This document shows, piece after piece, positions 23,948 through 35,400 of a stretch of 64,000 nucleotides of DNA (within the stretch, counting starts at the first letter, position 1; every line of letters starts with the position of its first letter). A program made the position numbers and the translations under genes. Source of the DNA: Echinometra lucunter. Its lineage: Eukaryota > Echinodermata > Echinoidea > Camarodonta > Echinometridae. Under the pieces are notes generated by a model. It did not search any database and was not told the DNA's origin. It saw only the letters and a list, made by a program, of their open reading frames with translations. The stretch covers positions 13,653,241 to 13,717,240 of the forward strand of contig CM057153.1 of assembly GCA_029962745.1 (NCBI GenBank), in the 5' to 3' direction.

Positions 23948-24615
23948 TGATGATGATAATAATATTATGATGTATTACATTTATATAGCGCATTTTGTGA
24001 ATACTTAAATGCGTTTCACAAAGCTTCTATTCTTATCGCTATCGGTCAAACTGTCCCATTAAAGCCAGAAGGGCGTTTTGGACTAGTGGATTATTCTCCG
24101 CACTGTGAACGCACGATGCCGGGTTCGAATACTCTGAGACATCAATAGCAGAAAAATAGAATAGTGATAGTAGAGCAGTGGTAGTAATTGGAGTAATAGA
24201 AAAAGTTTTTCATGTTATTGCCGTTATTGAAGTGAACGATGAATTGAATTATATGGAAGTAGTTACTGAATTAAAAATGATGAATGTTGATTTTTTGAGG
24301 GTCTTTGCGACCATGTTACTTTCTGTGTGCAATTTTTCACTACTTGAAAGTTTCTTTTAATGTTACCTTCACTTCCTTCTTTTATTCTTACAGCTGAATA
24401 TGTTCCGCACCGTGTACGGCGACGACAACAATGTTGTCGTTGACAATCACCGCCTGATCAACCCACTAAACGACCGCATACTTTATTACAGCAGACCGGC
24501 AGTCGAAAATACCCCTGAGCCTGGCGATGGCGGCGGCGATGCAGTTGCCATCTCACCATTGAGGGCGCTGCTTTTCATCACATTTGCGTTGACTCTTTTG
24601 TTGAATCTTTTGTAG
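15808..24615 (+). CDS. Alpha-carbonic anhydrase, extracellular, GPI-anchor type
   Basis: Predicted exons are 15808-16036, 20248-20405, 21281-21382, 22189-22431 and 24394-24615, all with AG/GT borders and compatible phases, giving 317 residues. The product would hydrate CO2 to bicarbonate at the cell surface. The Zn ligands are in FHFHWG and LHMVHY. The proton-shuttle His is in NNGHG, the gatekeeper Glu in GSEHHYNG and the catalytic Thr in SLTVPNC. Cys in GSYCNGT and in VPNC can form the extracellular disulfide. The C-terminus has a Gly/Asp spacer and then a strongly hydrophobic end (LLFITFALTLLLNLL), as in GPI-anchored CA IV-type enzymes. The start is uncertain. An ATG at 15808 follows a possible acceptor (15798-15799) and gives a short hydrophobic leader. 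Alternatively the exon begins at 15845 after TTTTTTAG, in the same phase 1 as the paralogue downstream, with an unseen upstream signal exon. Confidence 0.85.
17026..17235. repeat. Poly-C run and (AG)n microsatellite in intron 1
   Basis: About 16 C residues at 17026-17042 are followed by GA-rich sequence made largely of AG dinucleotides. These create Arg/Glu-rich and Ser/Leu-rich spurious ORFs on the two strands. Confidence 0.9.
17714..17995. repeat. Purine-rich GAA/GGA low-complexity tract
   Basis: GAAGAAGAA repeats grade into a degenerate purine tract about 280 bp long in intron 1 of the first carbonic anhydrase gene. Confidence 0.85.
18164..18211. repeat. Hairpin with TGACGTCA core
   Basis: ACTATTTGGAAAATGACGTC is followed closely by its inverted form, GACGACATTTTCCAAATAGT. 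A third arm differing by one base (ACTATTTGTGAAATGACGTC) follows at 18223. Each direct arm contains the CRE palindrome TGACGTCA. It could be the end of a foldback element or a regulatory site. Confidence 0.6.
18653..18773. repeat. 121-bp imperfect palindrome
   Basis: AGTTTCTGGATAAAACTATG at the left pairs with CATAGTTTTAACCAGAAACT at the right. The inner arms AATAGTACCATTCACT and AGTGAATAGTACTATT also pair around a GC-rich loop. It is probably a small foldback element. Confidence 0.65.
18950..19310 (-). pseudogene. LINE reverse transcriptase C-terminal remnant
   Basis: Minus-strand translation gives YYGCLSWYCSLRKCDQTKIQ and then ILKKVDNIMKDPQHPLHPCF, followed by SGKRLQSAKCRTNCYSEF. A frame change then leads to SFIPFAIRAFNK. 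The order of motifs (VDNIxxDPxHPLH, then a SGRR..KxxTNRYxxSFIPxAIR-like end) is characteristic of the C-terminal end of a family of non-LTR retrotransposon polyproteins in marine animals. The frameshift and missing upstream domains make it dead. Confidence 0.65.
19605..20196. mobile_element. ~590-bp foldback MITE, family B copy 1
   Basis: Left end TTAAAGGAGAATGCAACCCA and right end TGCCTAGGTTGCCTCCTTTA are inverted repeats that extend far inward. GTAAACAGTGAAACTTTGAG pairs with the AAACTTTCACTGTTTAC side, and GCAACTTTGCCAGCATCTGT recurs inverted as ATGCTGGCAAAGTTGCCAAT. Each arm is at least 200 bp, so the whole element can form a long hairpin. A second copy lies at 53220-53802. It ends about 50 bp before exon 2 of the first carbonic anhydrase gene. 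Confidence 0.85.
21809..21966. mobile_element. Small MITE with GGGCC termini
   Basis: GGGCCTCGTAACACAAAGAT at the left pairs imperfectly with the right end (reverse complement GGGGCCCATAACTCAACGGT). Sub-terminal TTTGCAGTCAATCGCAAA and TTTGCAATCGATCGCAAA are matching inner palindromes. It is about 158 bp and lies in an intron of the first carbonic anhydrase gene. Confidence 0.6.
22076..22182 (+). repeat. CT microsatellite serving as polypyrimidine tract
   Basis: About 100 nt of nearly pure CT/CTTT lead directly to the 3' splice site TTCTGCAG at 22181-22188 of carbonic anhydrase exon 22189-22431. The repeat therefore sits where the polypyrimidine tract must be. Confidence 0.85.
22585..22657 (-). 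repeat. tRNA-Ser-like sequence (SINE head or tRNA pseudogene)
   Basis: Read on the minus strand, a 7-bp acceptor stem GTGCCGT/ACGGCAC closes perfectly. The D-arm region is CGAGTGGTTTAAGG and the T arm contains GGGGTTCGATCCCC. The anticodon loop would be CTGGAGA (anticodon GGA, Ser), but the anticodon stem does not pair and the long variable arm of tRNA-Ser is missing. The flank CTTGCTCAAGGGCA is typical of dispersed repeats, so I treat it as a SINE or pseudogene. Confidence 0.6.
22700..23395 (-). pseudogene. LINE ORF1-like remnant
   Basis: On the minus strand, about 176 codons read through a predicted coiled-coil start (MADEISKLEDTITLMEIHGQ). These are followed by RTNLLFNGVAE, then ITMVNVHRLP and PRAIIAKFVYMHDTNQVLA. 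This order (coiled coil, NLLFxGxxE, VHRLG-like, RPIIxKF...) is the pattern of L1-type ORF1 or transposase-22-like RNA-binding proteins. The frame breaks near 22865, and the C-terminal part (HPALKARRSVLANIAYNQRK, then VSMKISVDGTKV) continues in another frame down to about 22700. One frameshift disrupts it, and no adjoining RT is present. Confidence 0.6.
23880..24035 (-). repeat. (AAT)n microsatellite attached to a GCGCTATATAAAT-type retroelement tail
   Basis: On the minus strand, GTGAAACGCATTTAAGTATT and then TGCGCTATATAAATG are followed by ATT/ATC trinucleotides for about 70 nt. The same tail type occurs on the + strand at 59795-59945. It suggests the 3' end of a retroelement family that ends in ATT repeats. 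Confidence 0.6.
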
Positions 24616-27600
24616 GTAAAAATGAAATGAATGTTTAAAAAATGAATATTTTACCATAGTCTACTTTGGAATAGAAAACAGACACCAAAGTGGAATTTTC
24701 AGGGAAATGCATTCGCATTTGAGTTTTTGAAAAGGTAACCAAACACAAAGTAAATGCGACAACAAATAAAAGCAATATCACGCACACCCTCACCTACATT
24801 TAAAAAAACCAACAACAACAAACAAAACAAAACACGAAGTTAGAGCTTTTACGGCAAAATGAGAACATTTTCCTTTCGATTTGTAATCATTATGTGATAT
24901 CATTACAATTCGTCATATTTGATATGATCTTCAATTGTGCAAAACCATAGTAAATCGCTGCCTTCTATTTGAGGAAAGTTAATGGAAATATGGGTAATAT
25001 TTTAGGCTTGTATATTCTATTTTCCCTTATCTTTGGCTCATTAGATAGAAGAATTGATTAATTACATTGGATTTCATATGCTTAATTCAATATTTAATGA
25101 TTTTGATTCATTGTGTCAATATTACAGTAGTATTCAGAGTAACTTTTTGTAATGCTACAGTACTGATTATTTTTAATGTCTTTCTGTATACGAAACATAA
25201 TAGGCAGAAAGAGGAATACAAGAGTTGTGCCAATATCGGATAATTCGACATTATCTGTATAGGCTATGAATTGGAAAGCACAGTACTTCCATTTGAAAGA
25301 ATCCTCTATTGCATATTGTAAAGAAAGTGTGCGTGTCGTTGTCGTAAGAAATATGCGTTGTTTTAAAAGTATTCCCTTTCGCATTTTCGCATTCACTTTG
25401 TACTACTAGTAATGGACCAACTATAATAATTTATACCTGTTTGATTATGTACATATATTGATATCAGGACTTGGATTGTGCTATATTTTAGTCAGCATGA
25501 AAACAGCGAACGAAGGGTTGATAATATTTTAGAGACTGCTAAAACCGCTCTGTGTGTCGGTTTCAATAACGCTGTCTAAAGTAGAAGTTTTTGATGTTGT
25601 ACTGCTGTTGTTATATAGTGAACTAATCAAAGTGAGAAAACATGGCAGAATCTAATCATCTTCCATCAATGACGACCTATTTATCAAAGTTGAAGTGTCA
25701 CAGCAATTGTTGCCCCATGTAGAAATTTTCCTGCAACTGTACCGTCCCCCATTGTCCGACCTCTGGTCGGGTTCGTTGCAAAAAAAAGTCATTGGTAGTT
25801 TAAATTATTATTTCCATTTTCAATCTATTTGTACTTTAAAGACAGAATGTTTCCGATATATTTATATAAATCACGTTTCTGGATTCATCACATTGTGTAT
25901 TTTGATGCCATGTTTGACATTTCTATAGTATGTGGAACATCACCTGACTGCATGAACTAATGGAGCATACGTATAGGAAAATAGTAACTAAATGTGAACC
26001 CGCTGACCTGTGAATTCTTTCATTCCCATTGAGAAATTGAGGCACCGAAATTCATAATCATCCGGGGGTTATTGATTTCAAAATTATTTTTTGCTGGTAT
26101 ACTTATGCAGATAAAATCTCTTCAGGGTAGATAATATTTATGCCCACAAATCAAATGATAACCAGCAATAATTCTGACATATAATAGTGCGTGAAATTAT
26201 GGCGGAGGAAAGTGGCGCATGTGCTTTAGAAGTCGTGTGATTTATGAGTTTACGGTATGCACGTTACAATCTACACCTTTCATGGTTGAAAGAAAAATGG
26301 TGGCTTCTACTCACAAAACCGTATATGCATTGTTGCCATATTCCTAAAACGTTACTAAGCTATATTGCCAACTATCTTAGTGACAAATCAATACGCACAT
26401 GTAGTTTGTAAATAACAAACATAGTTTTTATGATGGACTGCTTTCTGTATCATATTGACTATAGAGTTTTATATTTTGCATACTTGAGTATTAAACAAAA
26501 GTCACTGGAGTTACTGGTTGAATCAACTTGAATGACGTTAGATGAATGTGGGGTATAAGACGCTATACAATGCAAATTATATAATATATTTCATCACACA
26601 GAAATTTCATTCTATTAAGAAAAATGCAAAGACCATAGCGGTCTTTTCAAGACCATTTGATATTTTTTCATGCTTTGAAACATTCTTCATCAAAATGTTA
26701 TCATGTATTCAGAAATTTGAAGTAATAAAGAATCCATAACACGAGACTTTGTTAAAATTTGCTGTTATGTGCCGTGTAGGTGGGTGAGTTTTGAACATGC
26801 AATTCCAAGGTGAAATAAACTGTCTCCAGTCAACTTAGAAATGCAAATTAGTTATAACATTAATTGTCTAGTGTGAGACATTGATATTCTCAAATTAACA
26901 TACCAATGTTCGGTCAATTAACTTATGTATGTACACAGAAATGAGTGTATGGGACAATACACAAATGCGTCATTAATGTGTGGCCCAGAATTAGTTTTCT
27001 TTAAACTATGATGGTATTTACAAGCGATCCTTTCGAGGAACATTATTACTACAATGTTTTTCCTAACTGACACAAGAAAAGGGAGAAAGCTCCCGCGTTT
27101 TTAATCAGTCCCATAACTCAACCTACACTTTGATAGTATTGCTTGCTGATGTGTAAAATTGTCCTGACAAGCTTTAAAAACAGTTATGAATCCCTCTGTG
27201 ATAAAGCATTTATAATTATATCAATGTAGGTCCCTGGATGTTTAACGATAAATTTGTTCATGAACAGTAGGTCCTTGGATCGAAATCACTCTTGGTCGAA
27301 AAGTGAATCGAAATTAAGAGCGGGTAGGTAATGAAGATGAGAAGAAGGAAAGAGAAATTCATACTTAAGTAAAACAAGAACCATACAATGCAGAGAGGAA
27401 GAGAGAGAAGGAGAGAGAAGAAATGAGAGGAGAGGGGAGGAAGAGAGAAGGAGAGAGAAGGAATGAGAGGGGAGTGGAGACAGGAGAGAGAAAGAGAGGA
27501 AGAAAGAGAAAGAAGGAGAGAGAATGAGACGAAAGGGGAGGGAGAAAGAGAAAGAAAGGAGAAAAAGAAAGAGCAAGGGAAATAGAGTGTGCTGAGATGG

Positions 27601-27886
27601 AGAGAGATTTGAGGAGGGAGGAAGTGTGGGAGAAAGGAGTCCATTACTATTTTTATGAGATTAAAAAAATTATGGTCTGTAGTAAAAAGTATGGCTGTAA
27701 TACGTACTGCTACTGATGTTACATTTGAATGAAAACCGTTATGAACCTTATTTTACAACTGAATAAAATTTCATATTGATTTAAAAAAAAAAACATTAAA
27801 ATTTTCATACAACAGTTGAATACAATTTTTTTTGTTATCCTAAAAACATCAAATTTATTTTACAACATACATATATATATATATAT
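24616..27886. other. 3' flank of first carbonic anhydrase gene, no further gene
   Basis: A candidate polyadenylation signal AATAAA lies at 24765-24770, 150 nt after the stop. The remainder is AT-rich sequence with a GA-rich tract at about 27390-27600 that generates Ser/Leu ORFs on the minus strand. I see no exon, RNA gene or transposon in it. Confidence 0.5.
24765..24770 (+). terminator. Candidate poly(A) signal, first carbonic anhydrase gene
   Basis: AATAAA 150 nt downstream of the TAG stop at 24613-24615. Position and match are right, but there is no transcript evidence. Confidence 0.5.
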
Positions 27887-28400
27887 GCAGCAATGGAAAT
27901 GCACACCTGAAAAACCACCCATACCTATATACGTATGGGTGCCTGATATACCAGCCTGCATGTTAAGGAATTTTATTGTAAAAAATAATCTGTTCAACCT
28001 CTCTAGCTGTCGCCCGTATCATATCACACCTCTTTATTTTTATTTAGAATTGTTAACATAAACATTAATTATGTTTCAGTCCTTAACATTTTTTTTCAAC
28101 TCAAAGTTTGTACAGTGGATAACAGGAAGGGGGTTGGTAAATAAATCGGAGGATGGTTGTCGACTTGAGGTGTCTCGACCTCAAGTGTCCCAACCTCAGG
28201 TGGTTTTTCAGGTGTGCATGTCGACTTAAGGTTGCCATGAAGTACGATAGTCCGCGCCCGCACAGGCACGTATTCAGTATAGTATAGTACGGGCTCTATT
28301 TTGCTCAAAAATTTTCTAAGTCCCGTTTTCGACTTGAGGTGTGTCGACCTCAAGTGTCCCGACCTCAGGTGGTTTTTCAAGTGTGCATTTCCATTGCTGC
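27887..28400. mobile_element. MITE with 33-bp terminal inverted repeats
   Basis: GCAGCAATGGAAATGCACAC at the left continues into CTGAAAAACCACC. Its inverted form at the right ends GTGTGCATTTCCATTGCTGC, with one mismatch over 33 bp. The interior holds two direct copies (about 28161-28221 and 28330-28391) of a segment containing CGACCTCAAGTGTCC and AACCTCAGGTGGTTTTTC. Both outer flanks are AT/TACA microsatellite. Confidence 0.8.
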
Positions 28401-29070
28401 GTATACATACATACATACATACAGTACATGCATACATACATACATATATATAAAACTTATTTACAACATTTGAACACAGATGTATATACTGCATTTCATT
28501 TGAATAACAAACATTACCAACTTTTCTTAAAATGGCTGAACACAAATTATACATTTCATTTTCTAGTAGAAATTCATATCCGTAATGAGTGTGACTATCC
28601 TGGAAAAATTTAGCATACCCATATAATAATAATGATTATGGTAAAAACAGTTCAATGACCATGAATTTCAATCAGATATGCTGCAAGAAAAACAATTTTG
28701 AAGAATTTCATTTAATCATTTTCTGCTTTCCACTTGATGTTTGTTTGTTTGTTTGTTTGTTTATTTTCACCATGCATAATAAACAATCATATTGACAAGA
28801 ACAGCGTATTACATCAAAATAGAATACATAGTAGGAACAAAGCATAAACATGAATGTTTGAAGCGCAGAGTCCCTAGAATAACATAGTAGGTAATAAATT
28901 CGTTTCGTAAAACATGGCTTGAAATAAAACATTCATGATTTCGTTTAATCGACAGAAATAAAAACAAATAAAAATAAGAAAAAAAAATGTTAATCGTGCC
29001 CCTATATCGTACTATACCTCCTTACCCTGTCATAAAAAGACAGAAACACTTAGGTGTACCTCAAAAGCTA

Positions 29071-30299
29071 TTATGATGAATATTTGGAGAGCAGTAATTC
29101 TTTCATATTCCTTTTAAATGATATAATAGTGCTACAATTTCGTATATGAGATGGTAATGCATTCCAAATGTTAGGTCCTACATATCTAATTGATTTATGT
29201 GCTAAAGCAGTTCTTGGTGTAAACAAATGGAAATCAGAAGAATGTCTAGTTGGATAGTTATGAATGTCTCTATTTAAAGTGAAATCGTCACAAAATGATA
29301 AAGGCAATTCGTTTTTGTTTAAGCGGTACATGAACACTGCAATTTGCATGAAATGAATATCAGTAATTTTCAATGTTTTTAGTCTAGAAAATAAAGGATC
29401 AGTATGATCAAAGTATCCAGACCCAGTACAGAGCCGTACGGCTCTCTTTTGTAGTCTTAAAATAGTATCAGTATTTGCTTTGCAATTTGCCCACTCCATG
29501 TTACAGTAAGAGATGCGAGAATGAATAAAAGAATTGTAAATAATAAGCAAAACACGAAGCGGGACAAATGACCGCAGCTTGTACATTACACCAATATACC
29601 GAGACAAACTTCGAGAAAGGTCACGTACGTGCTCATGTCAAGAGAGGCACTCATCGATTAGAATTCCTAAGAATTTGGTGTTTTTCTTTTGTTGGATTGA
29701 AATGCTATCTATCTTTAATGAAATACTTATTTCTTCTTTCTGAGCACGACTTTTAAAATATATGAAGTTGGTTTTATCCAAATTTAACGACAGTTTATTA
29801 CATTTAAACCAATTTGATAATTTGGGCAGTTCAGTATTCAACATATGAACAAGAGTTTGTAAGTTTGGATTGGAACAAAAATATTGGTGTCATCCGCAAA
29901 TAATATATATTGCAACGAGGTGGAGACATTAGAAATATCATTAACATAAATAAAAAAAAAAAGAAGCGGACCTAAAATAGAGCCCTGCGGCACACCACAT
30001 GTAATTGATGACATAGATGATTTTGCATTATTGAAGGTTGTATATTGACTTCTGCAAGAGAGATAACTACGGAACCAATCCAATGGTATGCCACGAATCC
30101 CATAATGGTAAAGCTTCTTTAAAAGTATACTATGATCAAGGGTATCAAATGCCTTACTTAAATCCATAAAAACTCCTATGACATGTTCATGATTGGTTAA
30201 GGCAGATGATACCCTATCATATAACTTCACAATAGCATATTCAGTTGAATGAAATTTCCTGAATCCATATTGATCATTATTAAGTAAACTTATTGGCAA
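29071..30299 (-). pseudogene. 5'-truncated non-LTR retrotransposon, reverse transcriptase
   Basis: The minus strand encodes RT motifs in order. YGFRKFHSTEYAI and FMDLSKAFDTLDHSILLKKL (30299-30000) come first, then CGVPQGSILGPLLF and the catalytic FADDTNIF box. A shifted frame (29844-29638) continues with LPKLSNWFKCNKLSLNLDKT, followed by KFLGILIDE. A third frame (29607-29071) carries the thumb, SFIHSRISYCNMEWANC and then LQKRAVRLCTG. The element resembles jockey/CR1-type LINEs. Two frame breaks, loss of endonuclease and ORF1, and an abrupt 5' end at about 30300 show it is a dead truncated copy. Confidence 0.85.
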
Positions 30300-32152
30300 T
30301 CAAAAATGTATATAACTTATCATAAATGTGTCACAATTATATTTATATGCATCATAGCACAAAGAACTGATTTGATTTATTTATTCTCCACTCATGGGTT
30401 CAGTTCATTTAGTTCAATTCAGTTCCTTTTATTTGAAACCAACATAACATGATATAATCATTTACATAAAAAGAAACTGGTAATAGCGCATAACTTGATT
30501 ACATCATAAAATGAATGGTTTTAGGACCCCTTTAAAAGCTAAGCTTGTGGGCGGGGCCCTATAATACACAAAAACATATGAACTAAATATAAGGCACAAT
30601 GAATAAAAAAAAACGTATAACACACAAATAGACACGCACAGACACACCCACACAAAAAGACACACGTACACCCAATACATGAATATGAGTAAATATGTAA
30701 TTAATAGTGAAAACACATATAGTAAGAGTATGGATAAAAAAAAAAGAAGTGAATATGATTTTTACACAAAAATGACATACCCAAAACTACACCACATAAA
30801 CACAAAACACACAAAACTTTAAAAAAAAAAAAAAAACAGTACAATTTTGTTTCCAGTTTAAGAATTTGCAACACAGTGCAACTCCCATGGTCGATCACTT
30901 TTCTATGAGAGCCATATACAACTTAAGTGTTAATTTTCTTGTTCATGTTCTTTCAAAGTTCGATCTTTCAAACTTCTTTCCTCCTGCTACATTTATTAGT
31001 CCTTGAATGCATCACCTTCTTCATTGCATCTCCTTGCATAACTATCATTATTCCTTGTATCTTTTCCAATCCTCTACACCACTTGCTTTCTTTGTTTGAA
31101 GAATAACATCTGTGCCAACTACTCTGATTCCTGTTAGGAATCCTTGCTTCCTCGGTTCATAAGCTTTTGATGCAAGCTGGCCTCTCTTTATCTTCATCTT
31201 TCGCGGCAAATCAGTGCGGATGGATACGCGAATCCTTGTCGATGGCTCATGAACAGCATCAGCACTAGCACCAGATGTACCTCCCCTTCTTTCTCCTGTT
31301 CTGGGATGCATTATACGTGTTATATGCGTAGAATGTGTTGGATAGCTCTTGTCAGCTAATAGCTGTTTTTTAGAATGGTCCAAACCAAAAAGATAAAAAG
31401 AAACATATACTAATAAAGTAAAAAAAAAAAAAAAATGGTGGACACATTGAAACAGAACGAAAATTACAGTAATTAATGCACTGATGAATGCGAAGAATCA
31501 AAGAAGAACATAACAATATAGCTATACAAACAAACAAAGAAAAAGGGAATAAAATAGAAAGAGGTGGCTCAGAAAAAAAAAATCTATTAACTAACACATT
31601 CGGATTTAGTGTGTTGTGGTTGTTTTCTAAGTGGCGTTTAAAAGCTTCAATTGATATGTAAGCGGAGAAAAGGGGAAATCAAAGTACTTGTATGAAAATA
31701 AAACAAAATCTGTTAGAATTTGCTTTAAGATTGATGTTATTCCTTTTAAACGTCAGACGATAACTGACCATTGTCATTTCTTGATAAAATAAGTTAAATT
31801 TTGCAGATAGTATGATGGATCTGGAGATTAGAATATGATAAATTGATTTCTTCAGTCCTGAATAATTTGTCATTCTTTTGTTTAAATACATGTTGCACTA
31901 ACAAGAAACTGACCACTAAATGATGGCAGAGCTGCCGAGATGAATCAGATGATACATTACAATTGAAACACTTAAACATGGTGTACTTCCTTAAAAGATC
32001 TGCCTTTATAAACAGCATGATCTTAATTTATTTCATCTCTATCCTCTGGAATTGGCCTTCTCAAAGAAGAATATGTGTGTTCAATTAGTCTACAGTACTT
32101 TCGATTTAAATCACAATTTCCACTCATTATTCTAATTTTTTTCTGGCTACCA

Positions 32153-32190
<38 letters not shown>

Positions 32191-32216
32191 TTCCTTATGA
32201 TAGTTAAAACAGAAAG

Positions 32217-32252
<36 letters not shown>

Positions 32253-32426
32253 TAAAACACGTGATATCATTCTAACCAATCGCTACGCTTTCACCTCTGC
32301 ATTAGTTTTCTTTTACATTAGCGCCTAGAAGCTTCTTCTCTGCATGCTGTGTTTCGATAGTTTGACAGATGCTACAGAGGAACAGGATCTTTCTGTAAAC
32401 CACATTTTAGAAGCGGCATCAACAAG
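30300..32426. other. Intergenic upstream of second carbonic anhydrase gene
   Basis: Apart from the unidentified ORF at 31.05-31.38 kb, this holds poly-A/T runs, a TA microsatellite at 32154-32189 and an AG microsatellite at 32221-32249. The sequence CACATTTTAG at 32401-32410 could be an acceptor for a 5' UTR exon just ahead of the ATG at 32427. No promoter can be assigned. Confidence 0.45.
31048..31383 (-). CDS. Unidentified minus-strand ORF, possible last exon
   Basis: About 111 codons with protein-like, strongly basic composition and no low-complexity bias, unlike most ORFs here. It includes MHPRTGERRGGTSGASADA and then a segment with RGQLASKAYEPRKQGFLTGI. On the minus strand, a possible 3' splice site AAAAAACAG lies shortly after the ORF start, so it may be the terminal exon of a gene reaching left from beyond. 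I do not recognise a family, and no partner exon was found. It could also be retroelement-derived, since LINE debris lies less than 1 kb away. Confidence 0.25.
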   Translation of the reverse strand: MDHSKKQLLADKSYPTHSTHITRIMHPRTGERRGGTSGASADAVHEPSTRIRVSIRTDLPRKMKIKRGQLASKAYEPRKQGFLTGIRVVGTDVILQTKKASGVEDWKRYKE

Positions 32427-35400
32427 ATGGGTTCATCACGTATCATCCTCCTCGTCAACATGGTTTGCTTTTGCCCTGCTTTTGCTTCTATAGGTATGAT
32501 CTATTTTGTAATCCTTATTTTTCATGTTGGATCTTGAAAATCGTTTTTCCTCCTTCCAATAAACACTGTGTTCTTCTTTCGAGATACACATGCTTTTGGC
32601 TTTGACGGAAAATCGCTTCGGACCCTCATAGACGACACAGTCAAGATATATACCATAAGAACAAGGAAAACAAAAACAAAAAAACAAAACAAGACAAAAC
32701 TGAGCAGAGGATACCAGTCAGCTACAGTGGATGTGTCTTCAAACAATTAAATCCTTTAGACTTGTTATGAATACTCTCTAACACATGAGTCTAACGATGT
32801 CTAAACAAAGATTATATCACACAATTTTTATTTACGCCTATAGATCTATTGTAGGAAGTATATAAGGAAAACATATGTGAAGTTTCTACGATTAAGGATT
32901 TATCATTTGTCTGTTGGAAAGGATCTTGTCAGGCAAGGAACCGTTTAGAGGATGTGTACTTGATCAAATGCCACTTTGCTCCTATTTATCCCAAACAGAA
33001 ATAGGAAGTGGCATAGATTTTTTGAATATGCTATTTATTGAATTTCTATGCCAATGAAAAGATGAAATGAGTGAAAATTCGTTGGCAACAATGGCGATAT
33101 GATGAAAATGGTGACGGGCAAAATATGTTAAATCTGTTCTTATTTTCACCCACTCTTGCTGTAATACATTGAAGTAAAACTCGTTAAAATGATTACGTTC
33201 TATTACTGATTCATATACATGTACATTCGTTGTTGTTGTTGTTGTTGAATTAGGTTTCTACAGACGTGTATCAATAAGATATGATTATTTACGTCTGGGA
33301 CCGACCTTTTACGTCACCATCCGAAAGACGTGACTGGGACTTGAACTGTGGTCCTTTGAGTCCGAATCAGTTTATAACTTCCACTTTTGGCTGGATTACA
33401 GGCGCACACCACAACGCCTAGTCAACAGCCACGTTCAAGAATGTGGACTTCTGGGCCCCTTTTCATTGAAAGTTGTTATGATAGCAACTGTTGCTGGAAT
33501 GGCAACTTTAATTATGAAAGCCAATCAGGAAGCAGAATTCTCACTGTTGCCATGGTAGTTACCATTCCAGCAGAAGTTGCTATCATAGCAATTTTTTATG
33601 AAACAGGGCCCTGATCTATCAAGAACCTTCAGAAATTTTACCAGTGAGTTTGCTTAGACTCTGGCGGTTGGAATTTCCTTTGGTGTTCTATCATACATAT
33701 TTTGTAGTTGAATGATGATGAAAATACAGTACCCATCTTAAACAGTTAAATATAAACAACATATTCAGCTTGACTTAAGATGTCTTTTTATTTTTGTTGT
33801 GTTTATTGTGAAAAAAGGGACATGATGAAAGAGGCTTAAAGAGTGAAATACAAAAAAGCAGAGAAAGGGGAGGCGTGGTGAAGACGAAAGCAAAATAACA
33901 GGCAGATGCGTACAGAGAGAGGGTGAGGTAGAATATAGGAAATAGAGAGGGGACGATAGGAAAGTAAGGAAAGGAAGAGAGAGAGATAGATAGAACGAGA
34001 CAGACAGAGACCGAGAAAGAAGAGGGGAAAAAAGGATGAAAGAAATAAGAATCAAAATGTCGACAGTGCTATATCATTTTTCTCACATGTCATGTCGTCT
34101 AAATTTTATGTTTTCAGGTTCCAAGACTTGGACATATGCAGGAGCCGGAGATACAGGTGAATTTTCTTTGAATGTCTTTGCCCTTCCAAACATTATCTTA
34201 CTTATTTTACATATACAAATAGAATAAAACTCATTGCAATTCAATATGTATAATTCTGGCAGTTATTGCCTGTTATTAACACAAGTTAACCACCACTTTT
34301 AAAGCTGATCTCTAGTTTTGGTAAATCTCAGAAAAGTATCTTTCACTATTTCAATTCATTGCCAGATGAGATTAGAGATTGTATCATAAAACCATTATGA
34401 TGTATAGGATACTTAATAAGAACTCATTTGTGTGGGTGTATTTTACAATCAAAATGTCAAACCTTTAGTTTTCGGACCCCCGAAAACACTGTCAACGCAG
34501 CATCACACAGTGCTCGTACCAGTGTTGTATCCGAGGCCGGCTCAGCCGAGACGGAGACCGAGACCGAGACATGGCTGTCCGAGACCGAGATCGAGATCGA
34601 GACACAGGCATTCCGATACCGAGACCGAGACCGAGACATGGCTATCCGAGACCGAGACCACTAAAAAATGTACATTTTTTTTTACGTGTGTTTAAATTTC
34701 ACCTGCTTAATTTGCTTTGACCACTTTGGGGTCTTTATCTAGACATTTTAATTGTTCACTAAAGTATTTGAGCCATATATATTTCTGGATTCTCCCCCTG
34801 ATTTTTTTTTTTTTGAAAACTGAATCATTTGAATAAGAATTACTAAGGCTTGCAAAGTAGCAAAAACAATCATAAGTCAAGACATCAAGTCATCAACAGA
34901 CTAATTAAGTTAACAAGGTACTGAAGCAGCTAAACCAGTTTCAGGCAGAATCATTCATGTTGGCATAATTCACGCAAGACCCAAGCAGAAGTGTTACAAA
35001 GTACACAATACTAACAAATACACCATACACCTCCATTCATGTAAAATACAACTTGAGCAACCGCCCAATTCAAAATGCTTTATTGTTTATATTTCAAAAA
35101 CTTACCAAAGTATGTATCCCAAATTTGAACACTGCAGTTTTATCTACCTTATCTTTAGCTGGATCAAATCTGAACAAAAACGGTTTGGTGTGCAAATCAT
35201 AAACACAGCCTTTAAAGCCAAAGTATAGTTTTGGTAAATAGTGAAAATGAAAACTTTCTCTAAAGGGGCTTTGCTTATAGAGTTGTATTAGTTCTAAAAG
35301 CCCTGTGAATCTTTTTATCTGAAACCATACATTTTAAAAGAAAATAAGAATATAAATAAGAATAAAACTAACATTGTCGGGATGCCCCCGATAATTCTAC

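Noticed and set aside
24085..24140. tRNA-like GGACTAGTGGATT...GGGTTCGAATAC
   Set aside because: It has A- and B-box words, but I could not form a cloverleaf. It is probably a degenerate SINE head and too weak to annotate.
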